Position numbers and translations under genes: made by a program. DNA of 64,000 nt from NCBI RefSeq assembly GCF_003710935.1, contig NZ_RHHS01000022.1:1-64000 (forward strand), in the 5' to 3' direction. How positions within the stretch are numbered: the stretch's first letter is position 1; the number at the start of each line of letters is the position of its first letter. The DNA is from Brevibacillus gelatini (GTDB taxonomy: Bacteria; Bacillota; Bacilli; Brevibacillales; Brevibacillaceae). Of the stretch, positions 48,977 through 58,335 are shown one piece after another. The notes under the pieces are model-generated. The model did not search any database, was not told the DNA's origin, and worked only from the letters and a program-made list of their open reading frames with translations.

Positions 48977-49774
48977 TCATGCCTTGACCTTCTGCCGCTG
49001 GCTGCTGACTGCTTCGGAAAAGAAATAGACATGTTTTTTCCCCGTGCCCGGATGCGTGACCACCTCTGTTTCTACCCCGAAAACGTCGCGAATCACCCCA
49101 GGTTCAAGCACTTCCTCCGGCGTTCCGGAAGCAACCAACTCCCCGCCGCTTAGGACGTACAGCCGATCACAGTACATGGCGGCCATATTCAGATCATGCA
49201 GCGAAGAAAACACGGTAATCCCGAGCGTCTTGACCAGATTCATCACTTGCAGCTGATACCGGACGTCCAGATGGTTGGTCGGTTCATCCAGCACGAGAAA
49301 CTCGGCTTGTTGGGCCAAGGCTCTCGCAATCAGCACGCGCTTTTTTTCCCCGCCAGACAAGGAAAAAAAGCTGCGTGAGGCGTACTCCTGCATGCCGACC
49401 CGCTCCAGTGCCTCTTCACCGATGCGGCTGTCAGCGGCGGTATCGGATTGAAACAGCTTCTTATGGGGAGAGCGCCCCATCATGACGATTTCCATGACGG
49501 TAAAGTCAAACTCGATTGACGATTCCTGCCGCACGACCGCCATACGCTGCGCACTTTGCCGGGCGGAAAGCTCGTAGACGTCAGCCCCGTCCAAAGAAAT
49601 GAATCCGCAGCGCGGCTTCAGCGCCCGATAAATGCTTTTGAGCAGGGTGGACTTCCCGCTGCCATTCGGCCCGATCAGCCCCACAAATTCACCGGAGCGG
49701 ACCTTCAGGCTAACGTCGCGCAAAATCGTTTTTTTCTCCAGCTCGACCGAAATGTTTTCCACATGCAGATTCAT
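48977..49774 (-). CDS. btuD: cobalamin ABC transporter ATP-binding protein (BtuD-like)
   Basis: A 265-residue FecCD-type ATPase: Walker A GPNGSGKSTLLKS (about 36-48), Q-loop VVRQE, signature LSGGEKKRVLIARAL, Walker B LVLDEPTNHLD and the H-loop SLHDLN. It powers BtuC. Its start overlaps the btuC stop by four bases (ATGA), with GGAGGT eight bases upstream. Assignment to cobalamin rests on the B12 riboswitch upstream of the operon; the protein itself would also fit iron-siderophore systems. Confidence 0.92.
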   Translation of the reverse strand: MNLHVENISVELEKKTILRDVSLKVRSGEFVGLIGPNGSGKSTLLKSIYRALKPRCGFISLDGADVYELSARQSAQRMAVVRQESSIEFDFTVMEIVMMGRSPHKKLFQSDTAADSRIGEEALERVGMQEYASRSFFSLSGGEKKRVLIARALAQQAEFLVLDEPTNHLDVRYQLQVMNLVKTLGITVFSSLHDLNMAAMYCDRLYVLSGGELVASGTPEEVLEPGVIRDVFGVETEVVTHPGTGKKHVYFFSEAVSSQRQKVKA

Positions 49775-50859
49775 CGACCGCTACCTCCGAAAGAATAGGA
49801 GCTGCGCAGCATCAGCCAAATAAAGAACGGACCGCCGCACAGCGCCGTAATAATCCCGATTGGCAACTCTTCCGGCGCAAACGCGAGCCGGGCGATCACG
49901 TCTGCCCAGATCAGGAAAATGGCCCCGAACAAGGCACTGACAGGCAGGACGCGCCGATGGTCCGAACCGACGATGACGCGAACGATATGCGGCATCATCA
50001 AGCCGACAAAGCCAATCGCCCCGCTGATTGACACAATGACGCCGGTAAGCAGGGCGGTAATGACCAATAGCTGCTTGCGAAATTGCACCGTGTTGATGCC
50101 CAGCGTTCCCGCCGCTTCTTCACCCAGCAGGAGCGCATTGAGCGAACGGTATTGCGCCAACAGGACAATCAGGCAGATCGCGACGATCAGCGTCGGGATG
50201 GTCAAATACTCCCATTTCCCTCCAGCCAGGCTGCCGCTCATCCAGAACAGAACGGAGCGAATGCCGTGCTCATTGGGCGCGGAAAAAATAATCAGACTGG
50301 TGATGGCAGACAAAATGGCGGAAATCGCGATGCCTGCCATAAGCAGACGTACCGTGGAGTTTTGCCCGCCGATGCGGGACAAGGCAAAAACAAGCAGAAT
50401 CGAGACAAGCGATCCTGTGAAAGCACCGAAGGAAAGCGCGTATTGTCCGTACATGCTGAATGCTCCGAACAAAATGACCAGCGTCGCGCCTGTAGATGCG
50501 CCAGAGGAAACTCCCAATATGTACGGGTCCGCCAAAGAGTTGCGAACCAGCGACTGGATCGCCACCCCCACAACAGACAGCCCGGCCCCGACGACAGCCC
50601 CCAGCAGGATGCGGGGAAAGCGAATCTCCCAGATAATCGTCTGTTCTCCTTTTGACCAATCCGCTTCAATCCATGGATGGACCAGCGGAAGATGCGATAA
50701 GGCAATTTTCCAAACGGTAGATGGCTGGATTTCCACCGAGCCGAGTGTCACCGCAAACGTAATCGAGACGACAAGCCCGATCAGCAGCGCAACAATAAGG
50801 AAGGGCATCTTGATCTTGTGCAGGGCCGTTCCCTCCTTCTCTTTGCAATCTTTTCTCAT
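49771..50859 (-). CDS. btuC: cobalamin ABC transporter permease (BtuC/FecCD-type)
   Basis: A 340-362 residue permease with about ten transmembrane helices and the family signatures RFPRILLGAVVGAGLSVVGVA, ADPYILGVSSGAS, GAIGFVGLMMPHIVR and RVLPVSALFGAIFL. The ATG at 50859 overlaps the btuF stop (ATGA) but has no clear Shine-Dalgarno. A strong AGGAGG lies 12 codons in, eight bases before a CTG (50823), so a shorter protein from CTG is possible. It is the middle gene of btuF-btuC-btuD. Confidence 0.93.
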   Translation of the reverse strand: MRKDCKEKEGTALHKIKMPFLIVALLIGLVVSITFAVTLGSVEIQPSTVWKIALSHLPLVHPWIEADWSKGEQTIIWEIRFPRILLGAVVGAGLSVVGVAIQSLVRNSLADPYILGVSSGASTGATLVILFGAFSMYGQYALSFGAFTGSLVSILLVFALSRIGGQNSTVRLLMAGIAISAILSAITSLIIFSAPNEHGIRSVLFWMSGSLAGGKWEYLTIPTLIVAICLIVLLAQYRSLNALLLGEEAAGTLGINTVQFRKQLLVITALLTGVIVSISGAIGFVGLMMPHIVRVIVGSDHRRVLPVSALFGAIFLIWADVIARLAFAPEELPIGIITALCGGPFFIWLMLRSSYSFGGSGR

Positions 50860-51896
50860 TGGAATCGATCCGGGTAAAGCCCTTCGGCGAGAATTTTCAG
50901 CGCGACAGGTGCGCGTACCCCTTCGGACGCTGCAGACAATGGCAGCACGATCAGGCGCTTGTTTTGGATTGCCGGCACGTCAGCCAGTTCCTTTTTCGTG
51001 AGCAGGAATTGTTGTTTCTGCTCTACCGTCCTGTCGCCGTAGTCCACAACCACGATCACGTCAGGCTTGCGGTTTACCACTTCTTCCCAGCTAACGGTTG
51101 CCCAGCCTTTCGGTATGTCGTCGAACACGTTTTTGCCGCCTGCCGCTTTAATCAGGGAAGTCATGTAGTTGTTGGCAGCGGTAAACGGCTGGTCTTCTCC
51201 GCTGTCGTACACGAATACGTTCAGCGGCTTGTCCACCGTACCGATTTTGCTTACGGTTTGCTCCATTTCCGCTTTCATTTTGCCAATCAGTGCGTTCGCC
51301 CTGTCTTCTACGCGGAAAATGCGGCCGATGTTTTGAATATCTGCGAAAACATCGTCAATCGTCGGGCCTGGCTTGTTCGAAGACTCTTGCAGGTACGATT
51401 TGATCCCCGCCTTTTCCAAATCCTCCATCGACCCTACCCCTTTGTCGCCAAAGGCGCTTTTCCAGCCTGCGTACACGAAGTCGGGGTTTGCGGCCAAGAG
51501 CACTTCTTTGGTCGGATACTTGTCGGACAGGACTGGCACTTTGTCGTAGTCGGCCTTCCACTCAGGCAAAATTTGATCGTCCAGGTACGCGGTTCCGACC
51601 ATTTTCTCAGCCAGTCCCAGCGCTAGCATCACTTCGGTTACGTGCTGGTTCAGCGTCACCGCGCGTTGTGGCGCTTCCGGGTACGTCATCTCGATCCCGT
51701 TGGTCACAATCGTTACGGGTTTGTTGTCAAAAGCAGGCTGGGCCGTATGCTCAGGCGTTGCGGCTTGCTTTGCGCCAGTGGATTCGGTCGCAGCGGGTGC
51801 GGCAGAGCTGCACGCGGACAAAAGCAGCATGATCGCTGCCAGCGCTGCCATCCGGAAACCGTGGAACCCTTTTTTTCTTAAGCGAATTGTACTCAT
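50856..51896 (-). CDS. btuF: cobalamin-binding lipoprotein (BtuF-like)
   Basis: A 346-residue periplasmic-binding-type lipoprotein: charged N-terminus, hydrophobic segment and a lipobox LLSAC (Cys acylated), a short Ala/Thr linker, and then the two-lobed class III fold (PQRAVTLNQHVTEVMLALGL, VAGWKSAFGDKGV-like loops, KPDVIVVVDYGD, IQNKRLIVLPLSAAS). The ATG at 51896, eight bases after AGAGGGG, is preferred to the ATG two codons upstream. It is the first gene after the B12 riboswitch. Confidence 0.9.
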   Translation of the reverse strand: MSTIRLRKKGFHGFRMAALAAIMLLLSACSSAAPAATESTGAKQAATPEHTAQPAFDNKPVTIVTNGIEMTYPEAPQRAVTLNQHVTEVMLALGLAEKMVGTAYLDDQILPEWKADYDKVPVLSDKYPTKEVLLAANPDFVYAGWKSAFGDKGVGSMEDLEKAGIKSYLQESSNKPGPTIDDVFADIQNIGRIFRVEDRANALIGKMKAEMEQTVSKIGTVDKPLNVFVYDSGEDQPFTAANNYMTSLIKAAGGKNVFDDIPKGWATVSWEEVVNRKPDVIVVVDYGDRTVEQKQQFLLTKKELADVPAIQNKRLIVLPLSAASEGVRAPVALKILAEGLYPDRFQ

Positions 51897-51928
51897 CTCC
51901 ATAACCCCTCTTCTTTTGTTTTGTCATA

Positions 51929-51967
51929 GAAAAAAGCACCCCCCTTTTTTTTCAATCGGGAGGTGCC
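51929..51967 (-). terminator. expression-platform terminator of the B12 riboswitch
   Basis: On the minus strand GGCACCTCCC and GGGGGGTGC pair across an A-rich loop, then six T follow. It lies between the cobalamin aptamer and btuF and is the likely switch for premature termination when B12 is bound. Confidence 0.85.
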
Positions 51968-52065
51968 TGACATAACGAGACACGACGATAGATACGGTGT
52001 TGCCAATGACGCCGTTTCCTCGTCTGCTTCCACATCTGTCCCATCCTCGTGGGGCCGATTGCACA

Positions 52066-52250
52066 TCATCTCATGGCAGGTCTCCTGGCTTACGAATCAT
52101 CATCCCCAGCGCCTTCCCATTTTTCGTCGCGCGAAAAACAGTGGCTTTTTGCTGGACACTCCTCGTTACAGTGGCGGGACCGCGCCGGATTTTCACCGGA
52201 CTTCCCTATTAAGCTGGCGGAACCAAACGATTCCGCGCAGCACCATCAGA
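52066..52250 (-). promoter_or_regulatory. cobalamin (B12) riboswitch aptamer
   Basis: The minus strand has the core elements of the cobalamin aptamer: GGTGAAAATCC (P4-region, about 52193), CGCCACTGT (about 52170), and the 3' B12 box AAGCCAGGAGACCTGCC (52075-52091). A leading GGTGC/TTAATAGGGAA segment starts near 52240. It fills the 376-base gap before btuF together with the terminator, and identifies btuFCD as a vitamin B12 uptake operon repressed by B12. No clear promoter is found upstream. Confidence 0.95.
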
Positions 52251-52277
52251 TGTCTATTCAATTGTACGTTTGCGGCT

Positions 52278-53393
52278 TTATCCGATCATCGTCAGTTTTT
52301 TCGGAAACTTGCTCAACACTTCTACGCCTGTTTCGGTTACGAGCACATCGTCCTCAATGCGCACGCCCCCTGCTCCCGGCACATACACCCCTGGTTCAAT
52401 GGTGAACACCATGCCTGGGCGCAGCGTTTCCTGATTTTGCCCATGTACGGATGGATATTCGTGCACATCCATGCCCAGGCCGTGGCCCAGACGGTGGATG
52501 AAGTAGTCGCCATAGCCTTTTGCGGCAATGACGTCGCGAGCCGTTTTGTCGAGATGGGCAAATGTCACTCCTGGACGAACCTCAGCAATCGCCGCCTCGT
52601 TTGCGGCCAGCACCGTTTCGTAAATATCGCGCAACTGCTCGCTGATCTGGCCGACGGCAAAGGTACGGGTAATGTCGGAAACGTAGCCGTCTGCCGCTAC
52701 CCCGATGTCAAACAGGAGCAAATCGCCTTCCTGCACCTTGCGCGAACCAGGCGTTCCGTGCGGCAGTGCCGATTTTTCCCCTGCCAAAACCATCGTGGAA
52801 AAAGACGGGCCGTCCGCTCCCAGCCGCTTCATCTGGTATTCCAGCTCCGCGACGATTTCCATTTCGGTCTGGCCGATTTTGAATGTCTTCAACGTCTCGC
52901 TGAGTGTATCTTCAATCAGTTGCACAGCCTTTTTCAAGCGAGTCACTTCATCTGCCGATTTAATCAGGCGCATCTCGCGGAGCGGCTCTTCCACATCCAC
53001 GTAGCTTTCTGCACAGACGGCTTGCCCCAGCGCTTCGTAACGCTCTACGGTCATGTGGCTTTTTTCAATACCCAGCTTTTTCAGGTTCGCTGGCAGCACT
53101 TGCTTGAGAAGCTCGTACGGATTTTGGGTATCCGTATGAGTGTGAATCGTCTGAACGGTTGAAGCCGCTGCTGCCGCTTCGCGGTCGAGGGCAGGAACGA
53201 TCAGGGATGGCTCGCCCTTAGCCGGAATCACCAGTCCCATAAAACGTTCGTGCGGATCGGTAAAAAAGCCGGTCAAATAGTAAACATGCTTCGGAGAGGT
53301 GATGACTACCGCGTCGAGCTCTTGCTTGGTCAAATAATCGTGCAGTTTCGAAATGCGCTCCAAGTACACCTGCGCCACCTTCGCTTTCGACAA
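52278..53393 (-). CDS. M24 family Xaa-Pro peptidase
   Basis: A 371-residue aminopeptidase-P/prolidase-type enzyme. The creatinase N-domain ([17 protein letters not shown]) is followed by the pita-bread fold with the metal ligands: [21 protein letters not shown] (two Asp), [13 protein letters not shown] (His), FTIEPGVY (Glu) and [10 protein letters not shown] (Glu). It releases residues before proline from peptides. The frame opens with a TTG at 53393 after AGGA; a GTG eight codons in also has a site, so the start is uncertain. It follows the oligopeptide transporter, whose imports it could process. Confidence 0.9.
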   Translation of the reverse strand: MSKAKVAQVYLERISKLHDYLTKQELDAVVITSPKHVYYLTGFFTDPHERFMGLVIPAKGEPSLIVPALDREAAAAASTVQTIHTHTDTQNPYELLKQVLPANLKKLGIEKSHMTVERYEALGQAVCAESYVDVEEPLREMRLIKSADEVTRLKKAVQLIEDTLSETLKTFKIGQTEMEIVAELEYQMKRLGADGPSFSTMVLAGEKSALPHGTPGSRKVQEGDLLLFDIGVAADGYVSDITRTFAVGQISEQLRDIYETVLAANEAAIAEVRPGVTFAHLDKTARDVIAAKGYGDYFIHRLGHGLGMDVHEYPSVHGQNQETLRPGMVFTIEPGVYVPGAGGVRIEDDVLVTETGVEVLSKFPKKLTMIG

Positions 53394-53489
53394 GATTCTA
53401 TCCTAGAGAATACCATTTCCCTGCCCAAAAAAGAAGGGCGGACTGGAAGTTTCTCTCTGAACCCGGAAGCCGCCACGGCTGGGTTAAAC

Positions 53490-53525
53490 AAAAAAAGAAG
53501 CGAAAAGGACTGGTTGTGTCCCTTC
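53490..53525 (-). terminator. terminator after the peptide permease gene
   Basis: On the minus strand AAGGGAC and GTCCTTT (53504-53525) pair with one G-T, followed by TTCGCTTCTTTTTTT. It ends the dpp-like operon before the Xaa-Pro peptidase gene. Confidence 0.75.
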
Positions 53526-53544
53526 ACGCCCCTTTTGCTGCGCA

Positions 53545-54438
53545 CTAGTTTTTCATCCGCGGGTCAAGCGCATCCCGCAATCCGTCCCCGATCAGGTTGA
53601 AGCCGAGTACGGTCAGCATGATCGACAGTCCTGGGAAAATAACCGTCCAAGGTGCCTTCTGGATGTACTGGCGGGAATCGGAGAGCATTTTCCCCCACTC
53701 CGGCTCCGGCGGTTGGGCACCGAGCCCCAGGAAGCCAAGCGCGGCCGCTTCAATAATTGCTGTCGCAATCCCCATCGTCCCGGTCACGATGATCGGTGCC
53801 AGGCTGTTCGGCAAAATGTGCTGCATCAAAATGCGCGAGTCCTTCATGCCGATTGCGCGCGCCGCCATGACGAACTCCTCTTCCTTGAGACTTAACACAC
53901 GCGAGCGCACCAGACGCCCAAAGTTCGGAATGTTGATGATCGCGATCGCCAGCAGCGCATTTTGCAAGGATGGCCCCAGAATGGCGACAATGGCAATCGC
54001 GAGCAGAATGCTTGGAAACGCCAGCATGATGTCAAAAACGCGAGAGATGATGGTATCAACCCATCTGCCGTAAAAGCCTGCCAACAGGCCCAAAATCGTG
54101 CCTGCCACGACAGAACCGATGACCGAGAAGGTCCCTACCCAGAGCGAAATGCGCGCACCGTAGACGACGCGGCTAAACACATCCCGCCCGTTGTAATCCG
54201 TTCCAAACCAATGCTCCTCGGACGGCGGCTTGTTTTTCATGACCAACTCCCCCTGGTCATACGGATACGGAGCAATTACGGGAGCCAGCACCGCAACCGT
54301 CACGAAAAACAGAATGATCGCCAGTCCTGCCATGGCGAGCTTGTTTTTTCGCAAAGCTCTCCAGGCTTCCCGCCAAGGAGAGACAACTTCTTCCTCTTTC
54401 GCTCTCAGGGATACCGTCTGTACTTGTGTCTCTGCCAT
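53545..54438 (-). CDS. oligopeptide ABC transporter permease (DppC/OppC-type)
   Basis: A 297-residue permease with an N-terminal cytoplasmic segment, a first helix (LAMAGLAIILFFVTVAVLAPV), the OppC N-terminal extension (HWFGTDYNGRDVFSRVVYGA) and the binding-protein-dependent domain with the EAA loop (EEFVMAARAIGMKDSRILMQHILPNSLAP, about 190-220), ending DGLRDALDPRMKN. GGAGGG is ten bases before the ATG. It is the last gene of the five-gene transporter operon. Confidence 0.95.
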   Translation of the reverse strand: MAETQVQTVSLRAKEEEVVSPWREAWRALRKNKLAMAGLAIILFFVTVAVLAPVIAPYPYDQGELVMKNKPPSEEHWFGTDYNGRDVFSRVVYGARISLWVGTFSVIGSVVAGTILGLLAGFYGRWVDTIISRVFDIMLAFPSILLAIAIVAILGPSLQNALLAIAIINIPNFGRLVRSRVLSLKEEEFVMAARAIGMKDSRILMQHILPNSLAPIIVTGTMGIATAIIEAAALGFLGLGAQPPEPEWGKMLSDSRQYIQKAPWTVIFPGLSIMLTVLGFNLIGDGLRDALDPRMKN

Positions 54439-54455
54439 GTCTCTTCATCCCTCCC

Positions 54456-55460
54456 CTAGCGGTATTTAATGCGCGGATCGATATAGGCATACAGAAGGTC
54501 GACCAGGAGATTAATAAAGACAAAAATCGTAGCGATTACCAAAATGCCGGACTGGATCACCGGATAGTCCCGGTTGCCGATCGCCGTGAAAATATAGCGC
54601 CCAATACCCGGCCAGCCAAAAATGGTTTCGGTCAGCACCGCTCCGCCCAAAAGCAAGCCTGTTTGCAGACCGATCACCGTCAGCACCGGGATCATCGCGT
54701 TTTTCAGCGCGTGCTTGTACACGACCCAGAACTGCGCCAGGCCCTTTGCCCGCGCTGTCCGCACATAGTCGGCACGCATTACTTCCAGCATGCTCGAACG
54801 GGTAATCCGGGCGATAATCGCCATCGGAATTGTCCCCAAAGCCACACTAGGCAGGATCAAGTGCTTGATAACCTCCCACAGTTGATCCCACTGTCCAGCC
54901 AAAATCGTGTCCAGTATATAGAACTGCGTAATGGCCTCTACAGGATTACGCGAATTGTCGCGACCAACGGATGGCAGCCATTTCAGTTCTTGCGCAAAGA
55001 ACCATTGCTCCATCAAACCAAGCCAAAAAATTGGCATCGAAACACCGATCAAGGCGATCAACATCGCACAGTAGTCAAACCAGGAGTTTTGCTTCCACGC
55101 AGACAGGATTCCTGCGTTTACCCCGATTATGACAGCGAAAACCATGCTGAAAATGGTCAGCTCTGTCGTAGCCGCCAAATACGGGCCGATTTCTTGCGTG
55201 ATGCTCGCACCGGAATGCAGGGAAACCCCCAAATCTCCGCTGAGAATCTGTTTCAAATAGTCAAAATATTGAATGTACCACGGATTGTTCAGACCCAATA
55301 CTTCCCGTAAATCTTCAATCGCTTTCGGACTTGCTTTCTCTCCCAATATGGTCAGAGCCGGATCACCTGGGATGGCACGAATGATGGAAAATACGACGAT
55401 GGACATGCCCAGTAGAACGGGGATGAGCATAAGAATTCTTCGGATGCTGTAGGATAGCAA
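54456..55460 (-). CDS. oligopeptide ABC transporter permease (DppB/OppB-type)
   Basis: About 334 residues: N-terminal helix (IRRILMLIPVLLGMSIVVFSI), the OppB signature IPGDPALTILGEKAS, several helices, the EAA loop (YVRTARAKGLAQFWVVYKHALKNAMIPV) and FGWPGIGRYIFTAIGNRDYPV. An ATG at 55466 sits directly on GAGGAG; the TTG two codons later (55460) has normal spacing and gives MLSYSIRR, closer to family starts. It is separated from the binding-protein gene by a terminator-like hairpin. Confidence 0.95.
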   Translation of the reverse strand: MLSYSIRRILMLIPVLLGMSIVVFSIIRAIPGDPALTILGEKASPKAIEDLREVLGLNNPWYIQYFDYLKQILSGDLGVSLHSGASITQEIGPYLAATTELTIFSMVFAVIIGVNAGILSAWKQNSWFDYCAMLIALIGVSMPIFWLGLMEQWFFAQELKWLPSVGRDNSRNPVEAITQFYILDTILAGQWDQLWEVIKHLILPSVALGTIPMAIIARITRSSMLEVMRADYVRTARAKGLAQFWVVYKHALKNAMIPVLTVIGLQTGLLLGGAVLTETIFGWPGIGRYIFTAIGNRDYPVIQSGILVIATIFVFINLLVDLLYAYIDPRIKYR

Positions 55461-55505
55461 TGCCATCTCCTCGCTTTCCTTACCAAAAAAATAATGACTG
55501 CGTGC

Positions 55506-55553
55506 AAAAAGAGCGGGTAAGAAGAGGGTTTCTCCTCTTACCCTGCTTGCTCA
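55506..55553 (-). terminator. internal terminator between binding protein and permeases
   Basis: On the minus strand GAGC and GGGTAAGAGGA pair with TCTTCTTACCC and GCTC around a small loop (55511-55553), followed by TTTTT. It lies between the SBP gene and the permease genes of the same operon, where partial termination would leave binding protein in excess. Confidence 0.8.
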
Positions 55554-55565
55554 TCGGATCAATTT

Positions 55566-57218
55566 TTACTTGAGATCAACCTTTTCCAGGCTCTCGGAGC
55601 CTTTTGGATGCGGCTTGTAGTTGATGACGTTGGCTTTGGCAGCCAGCGCTGGTGTGGAGTGAGCGAGCGGCACCATTGGCACGTCCTTGAAGATGATTTC
55701 CTGGACTTGCAGGTACAGCTTTTCACGCTCTTCCTGGGTAGTTGCAGACTGGGCAGCCATCAGCAGTTTGTGGGCTTCCTCATTTGCCCAACGTGTGCGG
55801 TTGTTGCCACCAATGTTGTTTTTATCCAGCAAGGTCGCCAGGAAGTTGTCCGGGTCTCCGTTGTCGCCCGTCCAGCCCAGCATGAACATTTCCTGTTCAC
55901 CTGCTTTTGTTTTGTCCAGATACGTCGCCCATTCCATGGTGACGATTTCCGCTTCTACGCCAATCTTTTTCAGGTCCTGCTGAATAGCCTCGGCAATTTT
56001 CACACCATCCGGCATGTACGGACGAGCAACCGGCATCGCCCAGAACTTGATTTTAAAGCCGTTCGGATAGCCTGCTTCTGCCAAAAGCTGTTTCGCCTTG
56101 TCAATGTTGAACTCGCGGTCTTTGATGTTGTCGTTGTGACCCCAGATGGACGGCGGCAACGGATTCACTGCCGGTTCACCGAGTCCGGCGAAGAACGCTT
56201 CGATGATTGCCGGCTTGTTGATCGCATAGGCGATCGCTTCACGAACTTTCGGATTGTCCAGCGGCTTTTTCTCTACGTTAAAGCCGACAAAGCCAAGGTT
56301 CATGGATGGACGCAGGATCAGTTGCAGATCGCTGTTGTCTTTTACAGTTTGCGCGTCATCCGGATTCAGACCGTCCATCAGGTCGATCTCGCCGGCAGTC
56401 AGCGCTGTCAAACGGGCAGTGTTTTCAGGAATGACTTTGAACACGAGCTTGTCGAGCTTAGGAAAACCGGCGTTCCAATAGTCCGGGTTTTTCTCCAGCG
56501 TAATGGTGTCGTTACGCTTCCACTCTACGAACTTGAACGGTCCTGTTCCGACCGGATTTTCGTTGAACTTCTCAGGGCCCATCTCCTGTACCGCTTTTGG
56601 CGATGCAATCGCGAAGCAGGACATGCCCAGGTTTTGAATGAATGGAGCGAGCGGGCGGTTCAGCGTGAACTTCACCGTCAACTCGTCTACCGCTTCTACC
56701 GACTTGATGACATGGGTTTCGTCGCCTTTGTAGCCGCCGAACATGTCGTTGTAGTATTCGAAGCCTTCCTTGTTATGCTGCGGATGGTTTTTGTCGCTCC
56801 AGCGCTCGAAGTTCCACTTTACCGCTTCGGCATTGAAATCGGTGCCGTCATGGAACTTCACTCCGCTGCGCAGATGGAACGTGTACGTCAGACCATCCGG
56901 CGAGATTTCCCACTTCTCTGCAAGGGAAGGAACTACCTCTGTGCTTTCTTCCGCATAGCCTACCAATGTATCGAATACGTTTTCCGTCACCTTGAACGAT
57001 TCGCCATCGGTTTGCGCAATCGGGTCGAGACCCACGCTATCGCCACCGCGGCCGACAATCAGTTGTTTCGGTCCCGCGTTTGCAGGCTCAGTTGCCTGAG
57101 TCTCTGTGTTTTGCTGTTCTGCCGGCGCTTGTGTCGTCTGCGAACCGCTGCATCCGGCAAGCAACATGGCCAGTGCCAACAGGCTGGTCATGGCAGCAGA
57201 GAGAACTCTCTTCTTCAT
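55566..57218 (-). CDS. oligopeptide-binding lipoprotein (DppE/OppA-type)
   Basis: A 550-residue class C solute-binding protein. Signal and lipobox MLLAGCSGSQ (acylated Cys near 23), then the family 5 domain: EKWEISPDGLTYTFHLRSGVKFHDGTDFNAEAV (the SBP_bac_5 signature), LNRPLAPFIQNLGM, NPVGTGPFKFVEW and DLKKIGVEAEIVTMEWATYL. It captures peptides outside the membrane for the DppBC/DF channel. GAGGGGG lies upstream of the ATG. Dipeptide or short-oligopeptide preference cannot be decided. Confidence 0.95.
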   Translation of the reverse strand: MKKRVLSAAMTSLLALAMLLAGCSGSQTTQAPAEQQNTETQATEPANAGPKQLIVGRGGDSVGLDPIAQTDGESFKVTENVFDTLVGYAEESTEVVPSLAEKWEISPDGLTYTFHLRSGVKFHDGTDFNAEAVKWNFERWSDKNHPQHNKEGFEYYNDMFGGYKGDETHVIKSVEAVDELTVKFTLNRPLAPFIQNLGMSCFAIASPKAVQEMGPEKFNENPVGTGPFKFVEWKRNDTITLEKNPDYWNAGFPKLDKLVFKVIPENTARLTALTAGEIDLMDGLNPDDAQTVKDNSDLQLILRPSMNLGFVGFNVEKKPLDNPKVREAIAYAINKPAIIEAFFAGLGEPAVNPLPPSIWGHNDNIKDREFNIDKAKQLLAEAGYPNGFKIKFWAMPVARPYMPDGVKIAEAIQQDLKKIGVEAEIVTMEWATYLDKTKAGEQEMFMLGWTGDNGDPDNFLATLLDKNNIGGNNRTRWANEEAHKLLMAAQSATTQEEREKLYLQVQEIIFKDVPMVPLAHSTPALAAKANVINYKPHPKGSESLEKVDLK

Positions 57219-57344
57219 GAAAACATCCCCCTCTTTTAAATTGACAGCATGTTACCTGAATAGATGGTCGTTCGAGTCGTTCCTGCCTCGCATCCCCCCT
57301 TTAAAAAGGCTTCCTTTTCATCAGGCGGACAGCCCAAGTGCAGC

Positions 57345-58316
57345 TTACGGTTTGTACAGATGGCAAGCCACAAAGTGTCCGTCGCCCACGTCCTGAAAAG
57401 CGGGACGAACAGCTCGGCATTCTTCTGTCGCATGCGGACAGCGCGTATGGAACGTACAGCCGCTGGGAGGATTCGCCGGACTCGGTACATCTCCTTGCAA
57501 GATAACCCGCTCCCGCACAGCGTCGGGGTCCGGAGTCGGCACGGCAGAGAGCAGGGCTTTTGTATACGGATGGAGCGGGTTCGAGTAAAGCTGTGTGCTC
57601 GTGGTCAATTCCACGATCCGGCCCAGATACATCACGCCCACCCGATCGCTGATATGCCGCACGACACTCAGGTCATGGGCGATGAACAAGTACGTCAGGC
57701 CCAGATCGCGCTGCAAATCTTGCATAAGATTGAGCACCTGCGACTGAATGGACACATCGAGCGCAGATACAGGCTCATCGGCCACGATCAGCTTCGGATT
57801 GAGCATGAGCGCCCGGGCGATCCCGATCCGCTGCCGCTGTCCGCCGCTGAACTGGTGCGGATAGCGCCTGGCGTGATAGCTGCTAAGCCCCACGACCTCC
57901 AGCATTTCCTGCACTTTTCGTTTGCGTTCGGCACTCGTGCCGATACCGTGAACGATGAGCGGTTCTTCCAGAATCTTCTCAATATTGTGACGAGGATTCA
58001 GAGAAGCGAACGGATCTTGGAAAACAATTTGCATATGGCGCCGCATTTTGCGCATTTCGTCTGCGGAAAGCGCCGTCACATTCACTCCGTCAAACAGGAC
58101 TTCACCTGCCGTCGGCTCGATCAGCCTCAAGAGCGAGCGCCCAGTCGTCGACTTTCCACAGCCGCTCTCTCCGACCAGTCCCAGTGTTTCCCCGCGTTTT
58201 ACCGTAAACGAAACATCATCAACAGCCTTCACTACACCTACTTCTCCGCCCAAGATGCCACCTGTGATGGGATAATACTTTTTCAGGTTTTTTACGACGA
58301 GTAGTTCTTCTGTCAA
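57345..58316 (-). CDS. oligopeptide ABC transporter ATPase (DppF/OppF-type)
   Basis: About 323 residues: Walker [17 protein letters not shown]-loop [16 protein letters not shown], signature [15 protein letters not shown], Walker [13 protein letters not shown], and the C-terminal oligo_HPY domain with Cys residues ([15 protein letters not shown], then the CHLYKP end) that may bind an Fe-S cluster. The TTG at 58316 has AGAGGAG eight bases upstream; the GTG at 58343 overlaps the preceding gene and lacks a site. It follows the DppD-type gene. Confidence 0.94.
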   Translation of the reverse strand: MTEELLVVKNLKKYYPITGGILGGEVGVVKAVDDVSFTVKRGETLGLVGESGCGKSTTGRSLLRLIEPTAGEVLFDGVNVTALSADEMRKMRRHMQIVFQDPFASLNPRHNIEKILEEPLIVHGIGTSAERKRKVQEMLEVVGLSSYHARRYPHQFSGGQRQRIGIARALMLNPKLIVADEPVSALDVSIQSQVLNLMQDLQRDLGLTYLFIAHDLSVVRHISDRVGVMYLGRIVELTTSTQLYSNPLHPYTKALLSAVPTPDPDAVRERVILQGDVPSPANPPSGCTFHTRCPHATEECRAVRPAFQDVGDGHFVACHLYKP

Positions 58317-58335
58317 CGGGCATGCTCCTCTCGGG

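Noticed and set aside
55608-57239. A plus-strand frame of about 540 codons opposite the peptide-binding protein gene
   Set aside because: Antisense shadow of a clear lipoprotein gene; it lacks any domain and a ribosome site.
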